From Desmodesmus armatus (Eukaryota; Chlorophyta; Chlorophyceae; Sphaeropleales; Scenedesmaceae): DNA of 64,000 nucleotides. A program made the position numbers and the translations under genes. Shown here one piece after another: positions 1 through 16,574 of the stretch. The number at the start of each line of letters is the position of its first letter. The stretch's first letter is position 1. The notes under the pieces were generated by a model. That model was not told where the DNA came from, searched no databases, and saw nothing but the letters and a program-made list of their open reading frames with translations. The DNA lies in contig VIIQ02000162.1 of NCBI GenBank assembly GCA_007449985.2, forward strand, positions 62,001-126,000, in the 5' to 3' direction.

Positions 1-1015
1 TGCATGCACCTGCCACCGCCGCGACGCCCTGCTAGAGTGCCACACATGCAGACAAATCGTTTGGACCCCAGGCATCTTGGCCTAGGCTGCATCATGGCCG
101 CAAGTGTGAGACCGTGACTCATCAGCAGAAAACAAATCCACCAGCCCTGCTGATACACACACCCACATACACACACACCATCCCCTCAAAACACCCCTAG
201 CTGCCTGCCCGTGTCAAATCATCCCGTGCGGCAGCAGCCGCCACTGCCTCCCAGCGATTGGGTTACTTGACATGACATGCAACCAGCCGCTCCATGCTGC
301 ACCACACCACACCACCAAGCATGAAACACTGCAGCAGCAGCTTCTGCTGCTGGCAGTACTGATGGTGGTAGACTTGATGATACGACGCCTCCTCAGGCCC
401 CTGGGCTGCTCGACTGCAGAGGCCTCTGCCATGCCATCAATCAAGGCGGCTGAAGCTACTAGTATGCATCACACTCAACAGCAGCACGCCAGCGGTGTCA
501 CCAAGCCACATGTGGCAGGTACATGCACGCAAGCCTTGTTGCAACAATAGCACCACACGGCACCCATACCTCTCTCGCAACGCACAACACACCAATATGT
601 TGCAACTGCGCTGCTTCCCACGAATGCTCCACCATTCCCACACAGCCAGGCTGTCACCCCCGCAGCTGAACCACAAAGCCAGCTCACACCCCCAAAAACA
701 GGGCAAGAGGCATGAATGCAGTCGGCACACACCTGCACCTGCAGCCTTGGCCGCAGCCCTCAGACGGACGAATGTGTGCCGTAAGGCACCTCACACACTC
801 TCATGCCCGCCCAGTTAGGGGTGTGTGCGCCAGCACACCGTCACACACTCGTCACAGCAAGCCCCAACCCTCTGCCCAAGCTGAGAAACACCCATTGTGG
901 CGGATTAGTTTCCAAACCCATGATGAACAACAACTGTACAGTGCCAAGCAGACGCAAAAAGTGCTGCAAAAGGATCCACACAAAGCACCAGGAGCAGCAC
1001 TGACGGTAGCGCTCT
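1..1015. other. Intergenic, no supported gene
   Basis: I see no exon chain with protein-like sequence on either strand here. Short open frames exist but are Cys/His/Pro-rich reading of CA- and GCA-rich DNA. The right end is probably the 3' untranslated region of the gankyrin-like gene, whose stop codon lies at 1016-1018 on the minus strand. A short CA-rich microsatellite lies near 157-180. Confidence 0.5.
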
Positions 1016-2401
1016 TCAGTGCTCCATGGAGTCAAAGCCGTTGCTGTAGACCTTGCCGCTGCTGCGAGCCTCCTGCAGTGCTGCTGCCAGGTCACCTGCC
1101 AAGCCCAGGGGGGTCTCACCCTCCTTGTTGGGCTCCTGCACACAGGCAAAAAAACAGTGAGTCTTACTACACCATTCACACATTCACGAGCTTTGGGACA
1201 CAAGCCTTCGCGTGCACCCTGTCAGCACATACTGACGTCGACACACATGTTTGACAGGGGTGCAAGGCCTGCTTTGCCGTAACAATGGGCTCTGGTGGTC
1301 CATGTTGCTTCAATGTCCATGTGGCTTCGATGTCAACAAACGCACAACTTACATAAGTGCCAGCCTGGCAGCCTACTGTGCTACAAGAGCCTCCCAAGGC
1401 CAGCGCTGCTTGTGACACCAACCTCATCCTGTGCAGGCCCTCAAGCTGTTCACCCACCTCGAGGTTGGCACCCTTGCTTGCCAGCAGGATGGCAATGTTG
1501 GACTCCCTGCAAGCCACCGCCACCATCAGTGCAGTGGAGCCCGTCTTGTCATGGCTGTCAACCCTGGCCCTGCCCTCCTCCAGCAGCACCACTGCAGCAT
1601 CAAACTTGCCAGCACTTGCGGCTCTGTGCAGGGGGGTGCTGCCCGTCTTGTCCTTGGCATTCACCTTGGCACCAGCATGCAGCAGCTGGCGCAGGATGTT
1701 GACAAAACCCTTGCTGGCCTGCAGGAAAGGTGACGCACAAGACGCAGAGGGGTGATGATGGCTGTTCACTGCTCCCATGCACTTGCCTGCTGAGATTGCT
1801 GTACATTTGGCACCCAGCCGCCCTGTGCTTCATGCCCATGCTGCTGACGCAGGCTTATTGCTTGGGGCCTGCTCACTGTGCTTTACAGGAAACGGTTGCA
1901 GGACCAAGCAGCAGCAGGCTTACCGCATAGTGCAGTGGTGTCTGCCCGCCGCTGTTGACAGAGTCCACCTCCACACCCAGTTCTAACAAGGTCGCCACAA
2001 CCTTCTCCCTGCCGGAGCTGACTGCTGAGTGCAAGGGAGTCCAACCCTGCAACACCAAAAAAAATGAGGTAAGTTATGAAAGGGGTGCCAGGCTGCTGGC
2101 GGGGGGACCCACCACCACCACCCTCCCCACCCTTGTTTGACAGCGGGGTTCAAGGAGGGCCCACATGCATGCATGCAGCCAGCTGCAGCCTCACCTCATC
2201 GTCATGCTTGTTGGCAACCTTGCCGGCGCCTGCTGCTATCAACAACTGCAGAAGCTCCAGGTGTCCTGCTGCCGCGGCCGTGTGGAGCAGAGTCCTGCCA
2301 TCCTCATCCCTGCCAACCAGCAAGCTGGCCAGCTCGGGCACTGGTAGAGCCTGAAAGTATCCTATATCTCCATCACGCGCCTTGCCTGCTGCCTCGTACA
2401 T
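1016..2401 (-). CDS. PSMD10: Gankyrin/PSMD10-like ankyrin-repeat protein
   Basis: Four exons on the minus strand (2401-2195, 2046-1924, 1718-1458, 1135-1016), all ending in phase 0, give 236 residues; human gankyrin has 226. The start is the ATG at 2401 (MYEAAGKARDGD). Ankyrin repeats carry typical cores such as GRTLLHTAAAAGH, GWTPLHSAVSSGR, GQTPLHYA, GSTPLHRAASAGK and GSTALMVAV, and the last exon holds NKEGETPLGLAG, which aligns in position and spacing with the last repeat of gankyrin. In other eukaryotes gankyrin (yeast Nas6) is a chaperone of the 19S proteasome base that binds the Rpt3 C-terminal domain. The intron between exon 1 and exon 2 falls between repeats. A generic ankyrin protein is the alternative; the near-full-length collinearity with gankyrin makes me favour the named family. 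Confidence 0.75.
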
Positions 2402-4257
2402 TGTACTGTACAAAGCAGACTGGTGTGGTGGCAGCTATGGATGTCTACTGACTCTGGTACAGCTGCATCCCTTGGTTGCTCTCAAAACCACTGCGGCTGT
2501 TATTTTCACTCGATAACGTGAACCAATAACCAGCCTTCTTCTCAGGGAACGCGCACGACCAAGAATGCAGCTGATGGGGGCAATCAAGAGTCAGATTTGT
2601 AGGGTGATAACGCACAATAGCTTTTCTGACTTTGAAAAACATTCTCCGGACAGCCCCTGACTTTTCAGGGCGATTTCTGACAAACTACCATATAGAACCT
2701 CGAGGGAAAGTCTACGTTCATCATGGGAGCGAGTGAACGGCGCCGGTGCTTCCCGGTTGATTGGGAGTTGTACAGCGATAACTATGGGCCAAACACAGGG
2801 CCCCTTGGAGAAGGAACGCCAGGCGTAGTACTGTAGTAGAGATCAGTGCAGTTTGGCCAAGATCAGGTGTCAGGTGTAGCTTACCAGCCAGGTGGAGCAG
2901 GAACTTGGCAGGTGAAAGCATGGCAGCAACTGCGACACAGCTGCCCAGGATAGCCAAGCAAGGCCTCAGCTCAGGCTGCACACTCCTTGTCTCCTACGAT
3001 CGCACACCTAACTGTCTGTTGTGTAATAGTTGGTTTGTTGAGCTGCATATCCTCCCAATCCTGCCCTCCTCAACAGGGCATATGCCTGCCCCCCCCCCCC
3101 TCCTGCTGGCCCCCCCCCCCTTCAAATGTGCTGCACCCCATTTACAGAAACAAAAGTAGTTTCCTCTGCTCTGGGCTCCCATCTGCATGCATAGTGGGTG
3201 GTCTGTGTTGTGCGCGTGATCCACAGGGAGACAACTGCAGTTGCAGCAGGCAGCACCTTGAGCTCACTACTGAGTCAGTAGTACTGACCACCACAATCCC
3301 TGCAACACGTTGCGGCGCGCCAGCCTCGGCGTGCAGCTTCGCTGGCCCCCCTCCCCCTCAAAACGCCCCCAACCTGCAGGCCCCCCACACGGCCAGGTTT
3401 GCATCACACATACAGACAGCACAGCAGGTGATGTGATGTGCTCCCTCGTGTTTCTTCCCATGCACTCCGACCCCCCCCCCCCCACACACACACACACACC
3501 AACACACACCAACAGCAGCATTGACAGCTACGCTTGGGGTTCAGCAATTCGCTGCCCTTGGAAGACAGCATACTGGTCAACACGTCTCCAGACCTGGCTA
3601 CAAATATCACCCCTCTCCCCCCCCCCCCCCCACCCCAATGTCCATCCTGCCCCTCAGGGTAGGGCGAGATGGGAGGCTATCATGATGCCCGGTGTTGTAA
3701 GTGCTTTTCTGTTGATTGCACCAGACCTGGCTACAAATAGCGCCCCCCAGACCTGGCTACAAATAGCCCCCCCCCCCACCCCACTGTTTATCCTGCCCCT
3801 CAGGGGCAGGGCGAAATGTGAGGCTATCATGATGCCCGGTGTAACACCATGTTGTGAGTGCTTTTTTCTTGATTGCACCCCCAACACTCACATCAATCAC
3901 ACTCAAACAGTACACCTGGAGGTTTAGGTCTTGAACATTGTAGCAAACCAGCACCAATGCGCACTGTTTAGCACGTTAGTCTCTGTGATTTCTCTCAGGG
4001 TTGCCAAGAGGAGACGGAGCAACGTCCTTCAAGCTGCCCATCACGGCAGGTAAAATGTGTTTCCCTGTAGTGTAGATGGGGGCGTTTTTGATCGGCTATG
4101 CGTCAGTCTTAAGCAAAGTATCGACCTGCAGGACTGGTTGCAGCCTCAGTAGCACACGTTGCATAACTGCTGGGACTGATCTGCAGTCTGGTTTCCTTGC
4201 TGCAGAGGCTGAACAGCAGTCACACGAGCCCCAACTCCCAGCAGCAAGTCGCAGGCC
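2402..4257. other. Intergenic region with C-tracts and short tandem duplication
   Basis: This separates the divergent gankyrin-like and ATP1 genes. It holds several poly-C tracts (near 3091-3120, 3472-3482, 3620-3633 and 3768-3779), a CA microsatellite (about 3483-3512) and a duplicated block at 3588-3888. A likely ATP1 5' untranslated exon ends at about 4049 (CGGCAG followed by GTAAAA), with an acceptor near 4205 just before the coding exon. No protein-coding exon is supported. Confidence 0.5.
3588..3888. repeat. Diverged tandem duplication, about 130-165 bp per unit
   Basis: A block starting CCAGACCTGGCTACAAAT occurs at 3588, 3721 and 3747. Each full unit continues through a poly-C tract, TCCTGCCCCTCAGGG, a GGGCGA-AATG segment, GAGGCTATCATGATGCCCGG and ends near TGATTGCACC. 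The second unit has an extra short copy of its own beginning. The arrangement suggests slippage or unequal exchange around the poly-C tracts. Confidence 0.7.
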
Positions 4258-8984
<4,727 letters not shown>

Positions 8985-10544
8985 GTGCTGCTGGCAGTAG
9001 TAGGAGTAGGTACAGGTAGAACAGCCACTGCCTGAGAGCCCTTGGGCCACCAGTGCTGCGCAGCAGCTACACGCACTGCAGCAACAGCAGCAGGGTAACA
9101 GTTGCATCAGCAAAGGGCCTCGGCACTCCTGGCAAGCAGCAATGGAACTCTGGAACAGCTCTCCTGTATGGAGGCCAGAGGCTGCAGCAGCTGGTCATGG
9201 ACTGCCTTGTTTGATGTTGGCTCTGCAGCCAGACCTCTAGCTGGGGAAGGTGTCAGGTCTTTCTCTCGGCAGTTTGTCATGGCCTTGCACTCGGGCAACT
9301 TTCCCGCAGCACCCTTGTTGTTTGTAGGCGTTGTTCAGACCGGAAGGGCCCGTGCATCATTGCAGGGCTCACGCAGCAGTCAGGTAGTTGGTGTGACTGT
9401 CATGGAAGCGCTGCATGCAGTGTTCAGTCTGCTCAATCTGCTGTGACTGTTCGATCAGCCGCTGGGTGGGCAGCAGGAGGGCCAGTTGAGGGTCATATGC
9501 TGTGTTGCAGGTGCATTCACTCTAGCTGCAGGTGCTGGGGGAGAGCTTCCTAGCTGCAGGAGAGCATTGACATGCATGTCGTGAGTGTCGTGGGTGTCTC
9601 CATTGCTTTGATTGGCATGTGCTGTACATCGCCATGCTCAGCACGAACCAACAAAGACTGCGCAGCAGCCGTGCACTTGACTTGTTGTGCTGCCAGGCAC
9701 AGTCCCTGTTGAGGTGTGTTGGTTTAGAGAGGTGCCCAGTAGGTGGACAGCAGGACACACATCCTAGGAGGTGTGCTGGCTTGAAAGTCACTTGCCAAGT
9801 GTGTTTGTTTGTGTGGTGTGCACGATCTTTGCTGCAGCACTTCCTGATCAGCATTGTGCTTTTGCATCGCTTTCTGTTGTTCAGTGGTCTTGGTCATCGT
9901 ATTGTGCTTCTATCAGCTCTCGGCCCCATGTTGGTCCACCTCTGCATGAGGCTGGCTGTGGCAGGGCTTGCTGACTCAGCTTGACAACTTGATCCAGCCG
10001 CTTTGTACTCAATGGTAACACGTTGAATCAACCCTGATAGTTTGAGTGCAATGGGGTGGGCTAGGCAGGCTCCGATGCTACCTGGCAGGTGTCAACAGTG
10101 TACACAGCGATATCTACCTAGAAAAGTACTGGTCTCTTCACCACCCAGCATGAGATCCAGTGCAGCTTTTGTGCATGCAATGCAAAAGCTTGCCCTGTTG
10201 CGCTGACTGTCCTGGTACAGCAATGACACACTCCTTGACAGGCAGGCTTCCAGAGCCAGTCACATCAAAATTACCCGCGTAAAAATGTACAGATCGCAGA
10301 AAGTGTACAGAGCTGACGATCTGGAAACACCACTGCTGGTGACAGACCAGAGAGACGCATGCAATACCGCACAGGGCTGTCAACCAGAACACGACACAAC
10401 TGCTCCACAACACATCTGGGCCACTTCAACACTCTTCAAGCAGCAGCTGCTGCACACAACATGTTTGTACACAAAGCAGACCACCAGCTGAACGGCACAT
10501 GTGCTTGCATCCAGGTGGCAGCGCTGCTGCAGCAGCTCGCCATG
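8985..10544. other. Convergent intergenic region (ATP1 / VPS72 3' ends)
   Basis: The region lies between the stop codons of two genes facing each other, so it should hold both 3' untranslated regions. I find no convincing exon, tRNA or repeat, and no TGTAA motif close to the ATP1 stop. Short open frames on both strands lack splice support and family features. Confidence 0.5.
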
Positions 10545-12774
10545 TTACCCATGCACTGCCTGCGACACCTGCAGCACCAGCGCCGCCACCTCGTCTGGCA
10601 CTGACCCCTGCTGGTAGTAGGCCGCCTGGCTCTTGCCGCGCCCCTTGCTGCCTGCCACTGCCAGCTGCTGCTGCATGTACGCTTCCACATACTCCTGCAG
10701 TGCCAGCTGCCCTGGCGGCAACCCAGCTGACACCCCCTGCTGCTGCTGCTGCCCACCAGGCTGCACTCCCTGCACCCCTTCTCCTGCTGCTGCCACCCCT
10801 GCTGCTGCCGCAGCCGCCGGGTCTCCTCCTGCTGCTGTGCTGGCTGCTGCTGCTGCAGCGACATCCGATAAGGCCTTCAGCTCTGCAGCAGGGTTAGCTG
10901 CTGCACGCCGGTATGGCTGCAGAGGCGGCAGCGGCTGCCCCAGGCGCCTGCGCACCTCCCTGAAGGCCTCAGAGTCACTGTACCAGTGCCCCGTAAGGGG
11001 GTCCCTGTACCGCGCTGCACCACCAGTGATGGGGCAGATGGGCTTGTTGGCTGCGCCTGGGGCCCGCTGCGGCAGCAGCCACTTGGGGCCTTCATGCCCA
11101 GGCACTGCAGGGTGTCCAGGGCCTGCCGCTGCAGGCTGGGACCAGACGGCAGCTCAGGCTCAGGGGGCGCTGCAGCCGGCTGCTGCACTGGCGGCTGCAC
11201 CTGCTCCTGCTGCTGCTGGGGTGGTGGCTGGTCAACCTGCATGGGTGTTGCTTGGTCAGGGGCCCCCTGAGCAGCACCTGCAGTGTCCCCACCCCCTGCT
11301 GCAGCAGCAGTGGCAGCAGCTGCATCTGAGGCTGGTGCTGCGCCTGCTGCTGCTGGAGCTGCATCAGCTACTGCTGTGGCGGCTGCTGCAGCTGCAGGCT
11401 CCGCCTTCATACCAGCGCTGCTATCCGCAGCAGCGGCCGGCGGCGGTGGCGGCTGTGACTGCTGCCGCTGCTGCTGGTGTGACTGCTGCTGCCACTCCCT
11501 CTCGCGCTTGGCCACCTCTGGCGGCACAAGCACCTGGATTGTCCTGCTGCGGAAGCGGACGAGGGGCCCGCCGAAGCGCTGCTTCTTCGCGTTTGCCTTC
11601 TTCTTTGTCTCCTCCTCCTGGGCCAGCAGCTGCTTGAGGGAGGCCAGGTTGTCCAGCTCAGTGCGGGCTGCCTCTGCCAGCAGCTCCTCCTGAGTACAGA
11701 AAAAAGGGTGCATGTGGATACACAGGGGTGTGTGGATGTTATAGGTATCTTTGAGGCTGGACTGAGAGTACAAGGTGGGACATGGAGTGCTGGCGGTGTG
11801 CGTGTGTGATCAAGGCTGAGGGGTTGCGCACCCTGACACTTATGGTGAGCCACGGGCATAGTGGGAGGCTGAGACAGTTGAGAGTGTGCACGCTGAACAT
11901 TCAAAAACCCCACCTTCTCTGGTCAGCCTGAAAGGAAAGGGCGGGAAGCAGAAGGAGCAGTGGCCAGCTACAAACGCTGCACAGAAGCTTGACTGGACCC
12001 TTGTCGGACCCACCATGTATGCCACCAAGGGGACTTTCACCGCTGAACTGCAACCACCAGTCAGACCCTGAACTCAAAAATCACCTGTGTCAGCACGCGG
12101 TACTCTGTCTGGCGCTGGGGCCTGCGGGTGGCCTTGGCCTGCTGCTCACGCTGCTCCCGCTCCTTCTGAGCCTCCTCCACACGCGCACGTGTTGACTTAC
12201 GGAGCGAGGGCGCCTCGTATGTTGCCTCAAAGATAACTGACTGCGGCAGCTCATCAGAGGCTGCTGCTGAGGGGCTGGCACTTGCAGGAGGGGGCTTGGG
12301 CTTAGGTGCTGGCTTAGGTGGCTTGGGCCTGCTGCTGCCTGGGGGTGCGCCAGGGGGCCTGAGGGTTTTCTTTTTCCGCTCCTTGGCGACTACCTCCTCA
12401 TCATCGTCTGGCTCAGACTCTGATTCGAAGAAATCAGAGTCTGGCACGTCCTCTTCTTCCTTCTCTGACTGATAGTCTATATCAGCCTGGTCCTCAGCAA
12501 AGAACTCCTGGTTCCAAAACTCTTGGTCTGCAGCATGAAGAATGATATAGCAGTATACAGTCAAGGCATCAGATGTGTGGGCACACATGGTGCAGTATGC
12601 TGGACATCTAGTGATGCTGCAACCCATGGGGCCATATCCCCCGAACAGGCCAAGTGTGAGATTTCAGTGCATGAGACCCTTACCTGCTGGGTCGTCTTCC
12701 TCCTGCAGCTGAGCTCGCATGCGCTTGCCACGAGTGCTGCGCTCTGGCAGCTTTATCCGCCCCTCGTCTGCCAT
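10545..12774 (-). CDS. VPS72: VPS72/YL1 (SWC2), SWR1/SRCAP complex subunit
   Basis: Exons 12774-12684, 12527-12085, 11689-11278 and 11104-10545 give 501 residues. The N-terminus (ERSTRGKRMRAQLQEED) and the acidic DQEFWNQEFFAEDQADIDY stretch match the YL1 N-terminal region, which in yeast and human binds the H2A.Z-H2B dimer. A basic segment (KKQRFGGPLVRFRS) follows, and near the C-terminus PICPITGGAARYRDPLTG is the YL1_C signature. Its expected job is nuclear deposition of H2A.Z by the SWR1/SRCAP remodeller. Long Ala, Gln and Pro runs fill residues about 190-310. The 11278/11104 junction is inferred: the upstream frame and the YL1_C frame differ, and a phase-1 intron (donor GCAG/GTGCTG, acceptor CTGCAG) joins them. 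An indel is the alternative. Confidence 0.85.
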
Positions 12775-13180
12775 GCTGCTGTTCTGCTGTACTTTCACTG
12801 CTGTATCAGTGTGTGAACGCTGTGTATAATGCCAAGCACAGCAATCAATTTGAGATACAACACAAGTGAGCTTGAGACAGCAAGGCGGAGACACGAAACG
12901 GCTACAGAAAGGTGTGCAGTAGATCTGGCCAAAATTGTCTATGGGATGGAAGCAGTCACAGCCGCAACTGTTGGACGACACCCCTGGTGAAATGCGTTTG
13001 GTAAGGATGCTGCTTGTGTAGCTGCAGGCTCCAATGTTACTGCTAACTGTCATGTGCTGTCAAGATGAGTCAATGGCACCAGTGCACTGATGATGATGAA
13101 GACCCTTGGTGAGGAGGCTGCAAAACACTAGTCACGATAGTAGCACCTCATCCCTGCCCATAACCTTCTTCTGAATAGGG
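12775..13180. promoter_or_regulatory. Short divergent promoter region, VPS72 / J-protein
   Basis: Only 406 bp separate the start codon of the minus-strand VPS72 gene from the start codon of the plus-strand J-protein gene, so both 5' untranslated regions and both promoters must fit here. I see no clear TATA box. No coding exon is supported inside it. Confidence 0.45.
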
Positions 13181-16100
13181 ATGCTCCTGCAGTTTACCAG
13201 AGCCACCCGCCACACAACCCCTGTACTCCAGAAGCTCTGTGTGGCTTTCAGCTCTGACACAGCGGCAGCAACCCCCAACCATTATCAGGTGCTGGGAGTT
13301 GAACGCAGTGCTGCACCTGCAGAGATCAAGAAGGCATTCCGCAAGGTGGGGTGAAGGGGGTGGGGGAGGGAGTGTGACAGGCTGGCTGGAGTCCCTTCCC
13401 TCATGCAAACACAGCCCCCACACATACAGCTAATGCTGTGGTGCTTGCATGTGCTGACCAAAGTGGCGGCAGCCTTGTGCTATGAGCGCCTGGCATGGGG
13501 TCTTCATTCCTGCAGAGCCCCTGGCGCGACTGCAGTGGCACGGGGGGGAAAGGCTTGTGGTCAACAGTGACACTCACCCCTGGCAGCTGATATCACACCT
13601 GCATGGCAGATAATGGCACATTGCTTGCTCACAGCTGCTTGACAGGTAACCCTTCCATGCCCAAGCCCATCTTGCACCACCCTCAGGGCTTGGCCACACA
13701 CATGCAACCCTCCGAGCGCCCCCCCCCCTCCATCATTCCATCCCTCTGCAGTCAACACCACCCTTCCTCCTGTCCCCTCCCACCCACCCCCCTTTTTGCT
13801 CCTCCCCCCCTCTCTGGAATACGTCGCCGCTCCATTCCCCCCCGCAGCGTGCCAAGGTGCTCCACCCAGACCTCAACAGCACTGCAGGCCAGCAGGAGGC
13901 TCAGCAGGCCTTCCTGCGCCTGGTGGCTGCATACGAGGTGCTCAGTGACACACAGCAGCGGCGCTTGTACGACACAGCAACAGACACACAGGCACCCAGG
14001 GCAGTCAGGAGGGCAGCGGCACAGCAGCAGGCGGCAGCGGCGGCAGCGCGGGACTCACACACTGATCCTGATGCAGGTGGGTGTGGTTGGTGAGAGGGAG
14101 GGCGGCGGGAGTAGCTAGGTAGGAGGGCGGTAGGGGTTGGTACTACCGCAGTATGTATGCGGAAGGACAGCAACAGGATCAGCACAGGCAGCCGACTGAG
14201 GTGGTCCTAGTCATAACTTATGCCAGGGCCTGGCAGGACAACATGGGGCCAGGGCACTGCACCCCTGCTGCACCTGGTGGCCAACAAATGCTTAGCTGGC
14301 CGGCCCAGGCCGCAGCCAAACAAGCAGCTGCCACAGCACCTTACATGAGCAGCTGAAACTTGGCTCCTGGATGTTTTTCTCTGTAACTCACGAACAACAC
14401 ACCTTTTCTGTGTAACTCAAGAACAACACACCTGCCTTCACTGTGAGCTCAGCATCCCAACACATCGACCCCAACGGGCCTTACTGACCCTCCGTTCCAC
14501 ACCTCGCCAGGTTCCCCCCTCAACTGGCGGTGGGGCATGGCAGACTGGGCCCGATACGGCCCTGCAGGGTCCCGGGGCCACCCCTCACCAGAGAATGCAG
14601 CACATGAGTCATCATATGAGTCATCCTCAGCTGTTGGTGGTGGGCTGGGCCTGCAGCTGTCAGTGCTGTCAGCCCTCAGCCGCCACAGGAGGGACCTGGA
14701 GGCTGAACTGCATGCAGCACTGCTCACAGCATTCCTGGGGCCAAGGTGAGGAGAAGGGGGTGGGGTTGCAATGGATTGCGTTGCTGCCTGGCGGTGCCCT
14801 GCATGGACCGACTACAGGTGCAGGGGGGAGGGTGAGGGCGGGGGGGGGGGGGGGTCATAGGAGCCCAGTCAAAGGGTGGCTAACCCAAGGAGTGTGGGGG
14901 CTTTGCTGCGGCTGCTGGCAGCTAGACATGTGGTTTGTTCAGAGGGTATGTGCTAACCATCATGATAGGCCAACACGCTCATGCTGCTACCAGACACAGT
15001 GGTTGTCATGCAGCACTTCCTCTCTCCAGTGTGTGCAAAGTGTCGGGTTTTGTAGGCCCAAGCCATCATCCCAACCCATGCTGCCGACCACACTTTGCCT
15101 GTTCCTTCTCGTCTCCCTCTGCCCCTCTCCCCCCCCCACCCCACCCCGCCCCACCCCACCCCACCCCACCCCACCCCACCCCACCCCACCCCACCCCACC
15201 CCACCCCACCCCCACCCCACCCCACCCCCCCACCCCACCCCACCCCACCCCACCCCACCCCACCCACCCCACCCCACCCCCCCACCCCACCCCACCCCAC
15301 CCCACCCCACCCCTGTCTGCTGCAGGCTTGAGTTAAAAGCTGGTGAGCTGCCAGCAGCATTCGAACTGGATGAGCGGGCCCACCCCTCACTCACTGACGA
15401 CCTACTGCACCTGGTGCATGGCAGGACACTGGTAGGGGTGGTGCAGACGCCACACACACTCAGCCTGGCAGGTGCGCACACGTCCCTCACAAGTTGAACT
15501 GTATCGTAGCGTGTCGAAAAGGTTACCAGATGCTCGTCATGTGGCTCACTTGGCAACTGTACAGCAGCCTCGGGCAGTGGCCAGAGACACAGCCTGTGTC
15601 TCTGGCATGAAAACCCATGAGCCTGTCCATTTTGCCCTCTCCCTGCTTGAGAGCCCTGTTGCTTGACGCTGTCAACTGTGCCACTCGCAACCCCCTGTAC
15701 TGGACTGTGTGCACATGTGATGACCATGGGGTTGGGGTGCTTGCTTGCTGCAGGAGGTGCAGAGCAGCTTGCACAGCTCCCAAATGACAGCAGCAGCACC
15801 GTGCAGCTGCAGCTGCAGGCAGGAGTGCCCCTAGGGCCAGGCAGCAGCACACACACCCAGGTGACTGCTGCACCACCACACACACAGCTTGGTAGTGGGG
15901 GCCCTGCAACAGATGCTCAAAACGCCCACCTCTTCCACCACCACCAGCAGCAGCAGCAGGGTCAGCAGCACTATCAACCTGCAAACGATACGTCACCGTT
16001 CAGCCCAGGCACACCAGACCTTGAGGGAAGCAGTCAGGCGGCTGCAGCAGACAGGAGATGCAGCACGAACATGGGGATTGAGGCTACCGCAGCAGGCGCA

Positions 16101-16543
16101 GCAGCAGGATGTGCAGCAGATGGGTGTGCATCAGCAGCAGCAGCAAGTGCAGCAGCTGGGCAGTCATCAGCAGAATCTGCGTCAGCAGCAGGAAATGCAG
16201 AGGAAGCAGCTGCTGCTGAGTCAGATGCAGAGATAGGGGATGAAGAGTGGCGTGCGCTGCTGCAGAAGCAGCACCGCCTGCTGGGCGCATATGCCTGGCG
16301 GCTACATCCAACTGCTGCTGAAGCCTCGCAGGGCTCTGAGCCTCAGCAGCAACCCCAGCAGCAGCCAGTACAGGATCACTGCACTGCATTCAGCAGCGTC
16401 CCTGCATCTGGATATGTCGAGGTTGGTGATGGCACCAACACCTTTGACCAGCATTGCCAGCACGAGCAACAAGACGAGCAGCAGCAGCAACAGCAGCAAC
16501 AGCAGCAACAGCTGGACCAGGAGGCTGCCAGCCAAGGGGCTGC

Positions 16544-16574
<31 letters not shown>

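Noticed and set aside
10633..11637. 334-residue plus-strand frame opposite VPS72
   Set aside because: It is the antisense of the Ala/Gln-rich VPS72 exon; the minus strand carries the YL1 motifs and splice-consistent exons.
14987..15883. Gly/Trp-rich minus-strand frame of 298 residues
   Set aside because: It is a translation of the TGGGG strand of the intronic pentamer repeat.
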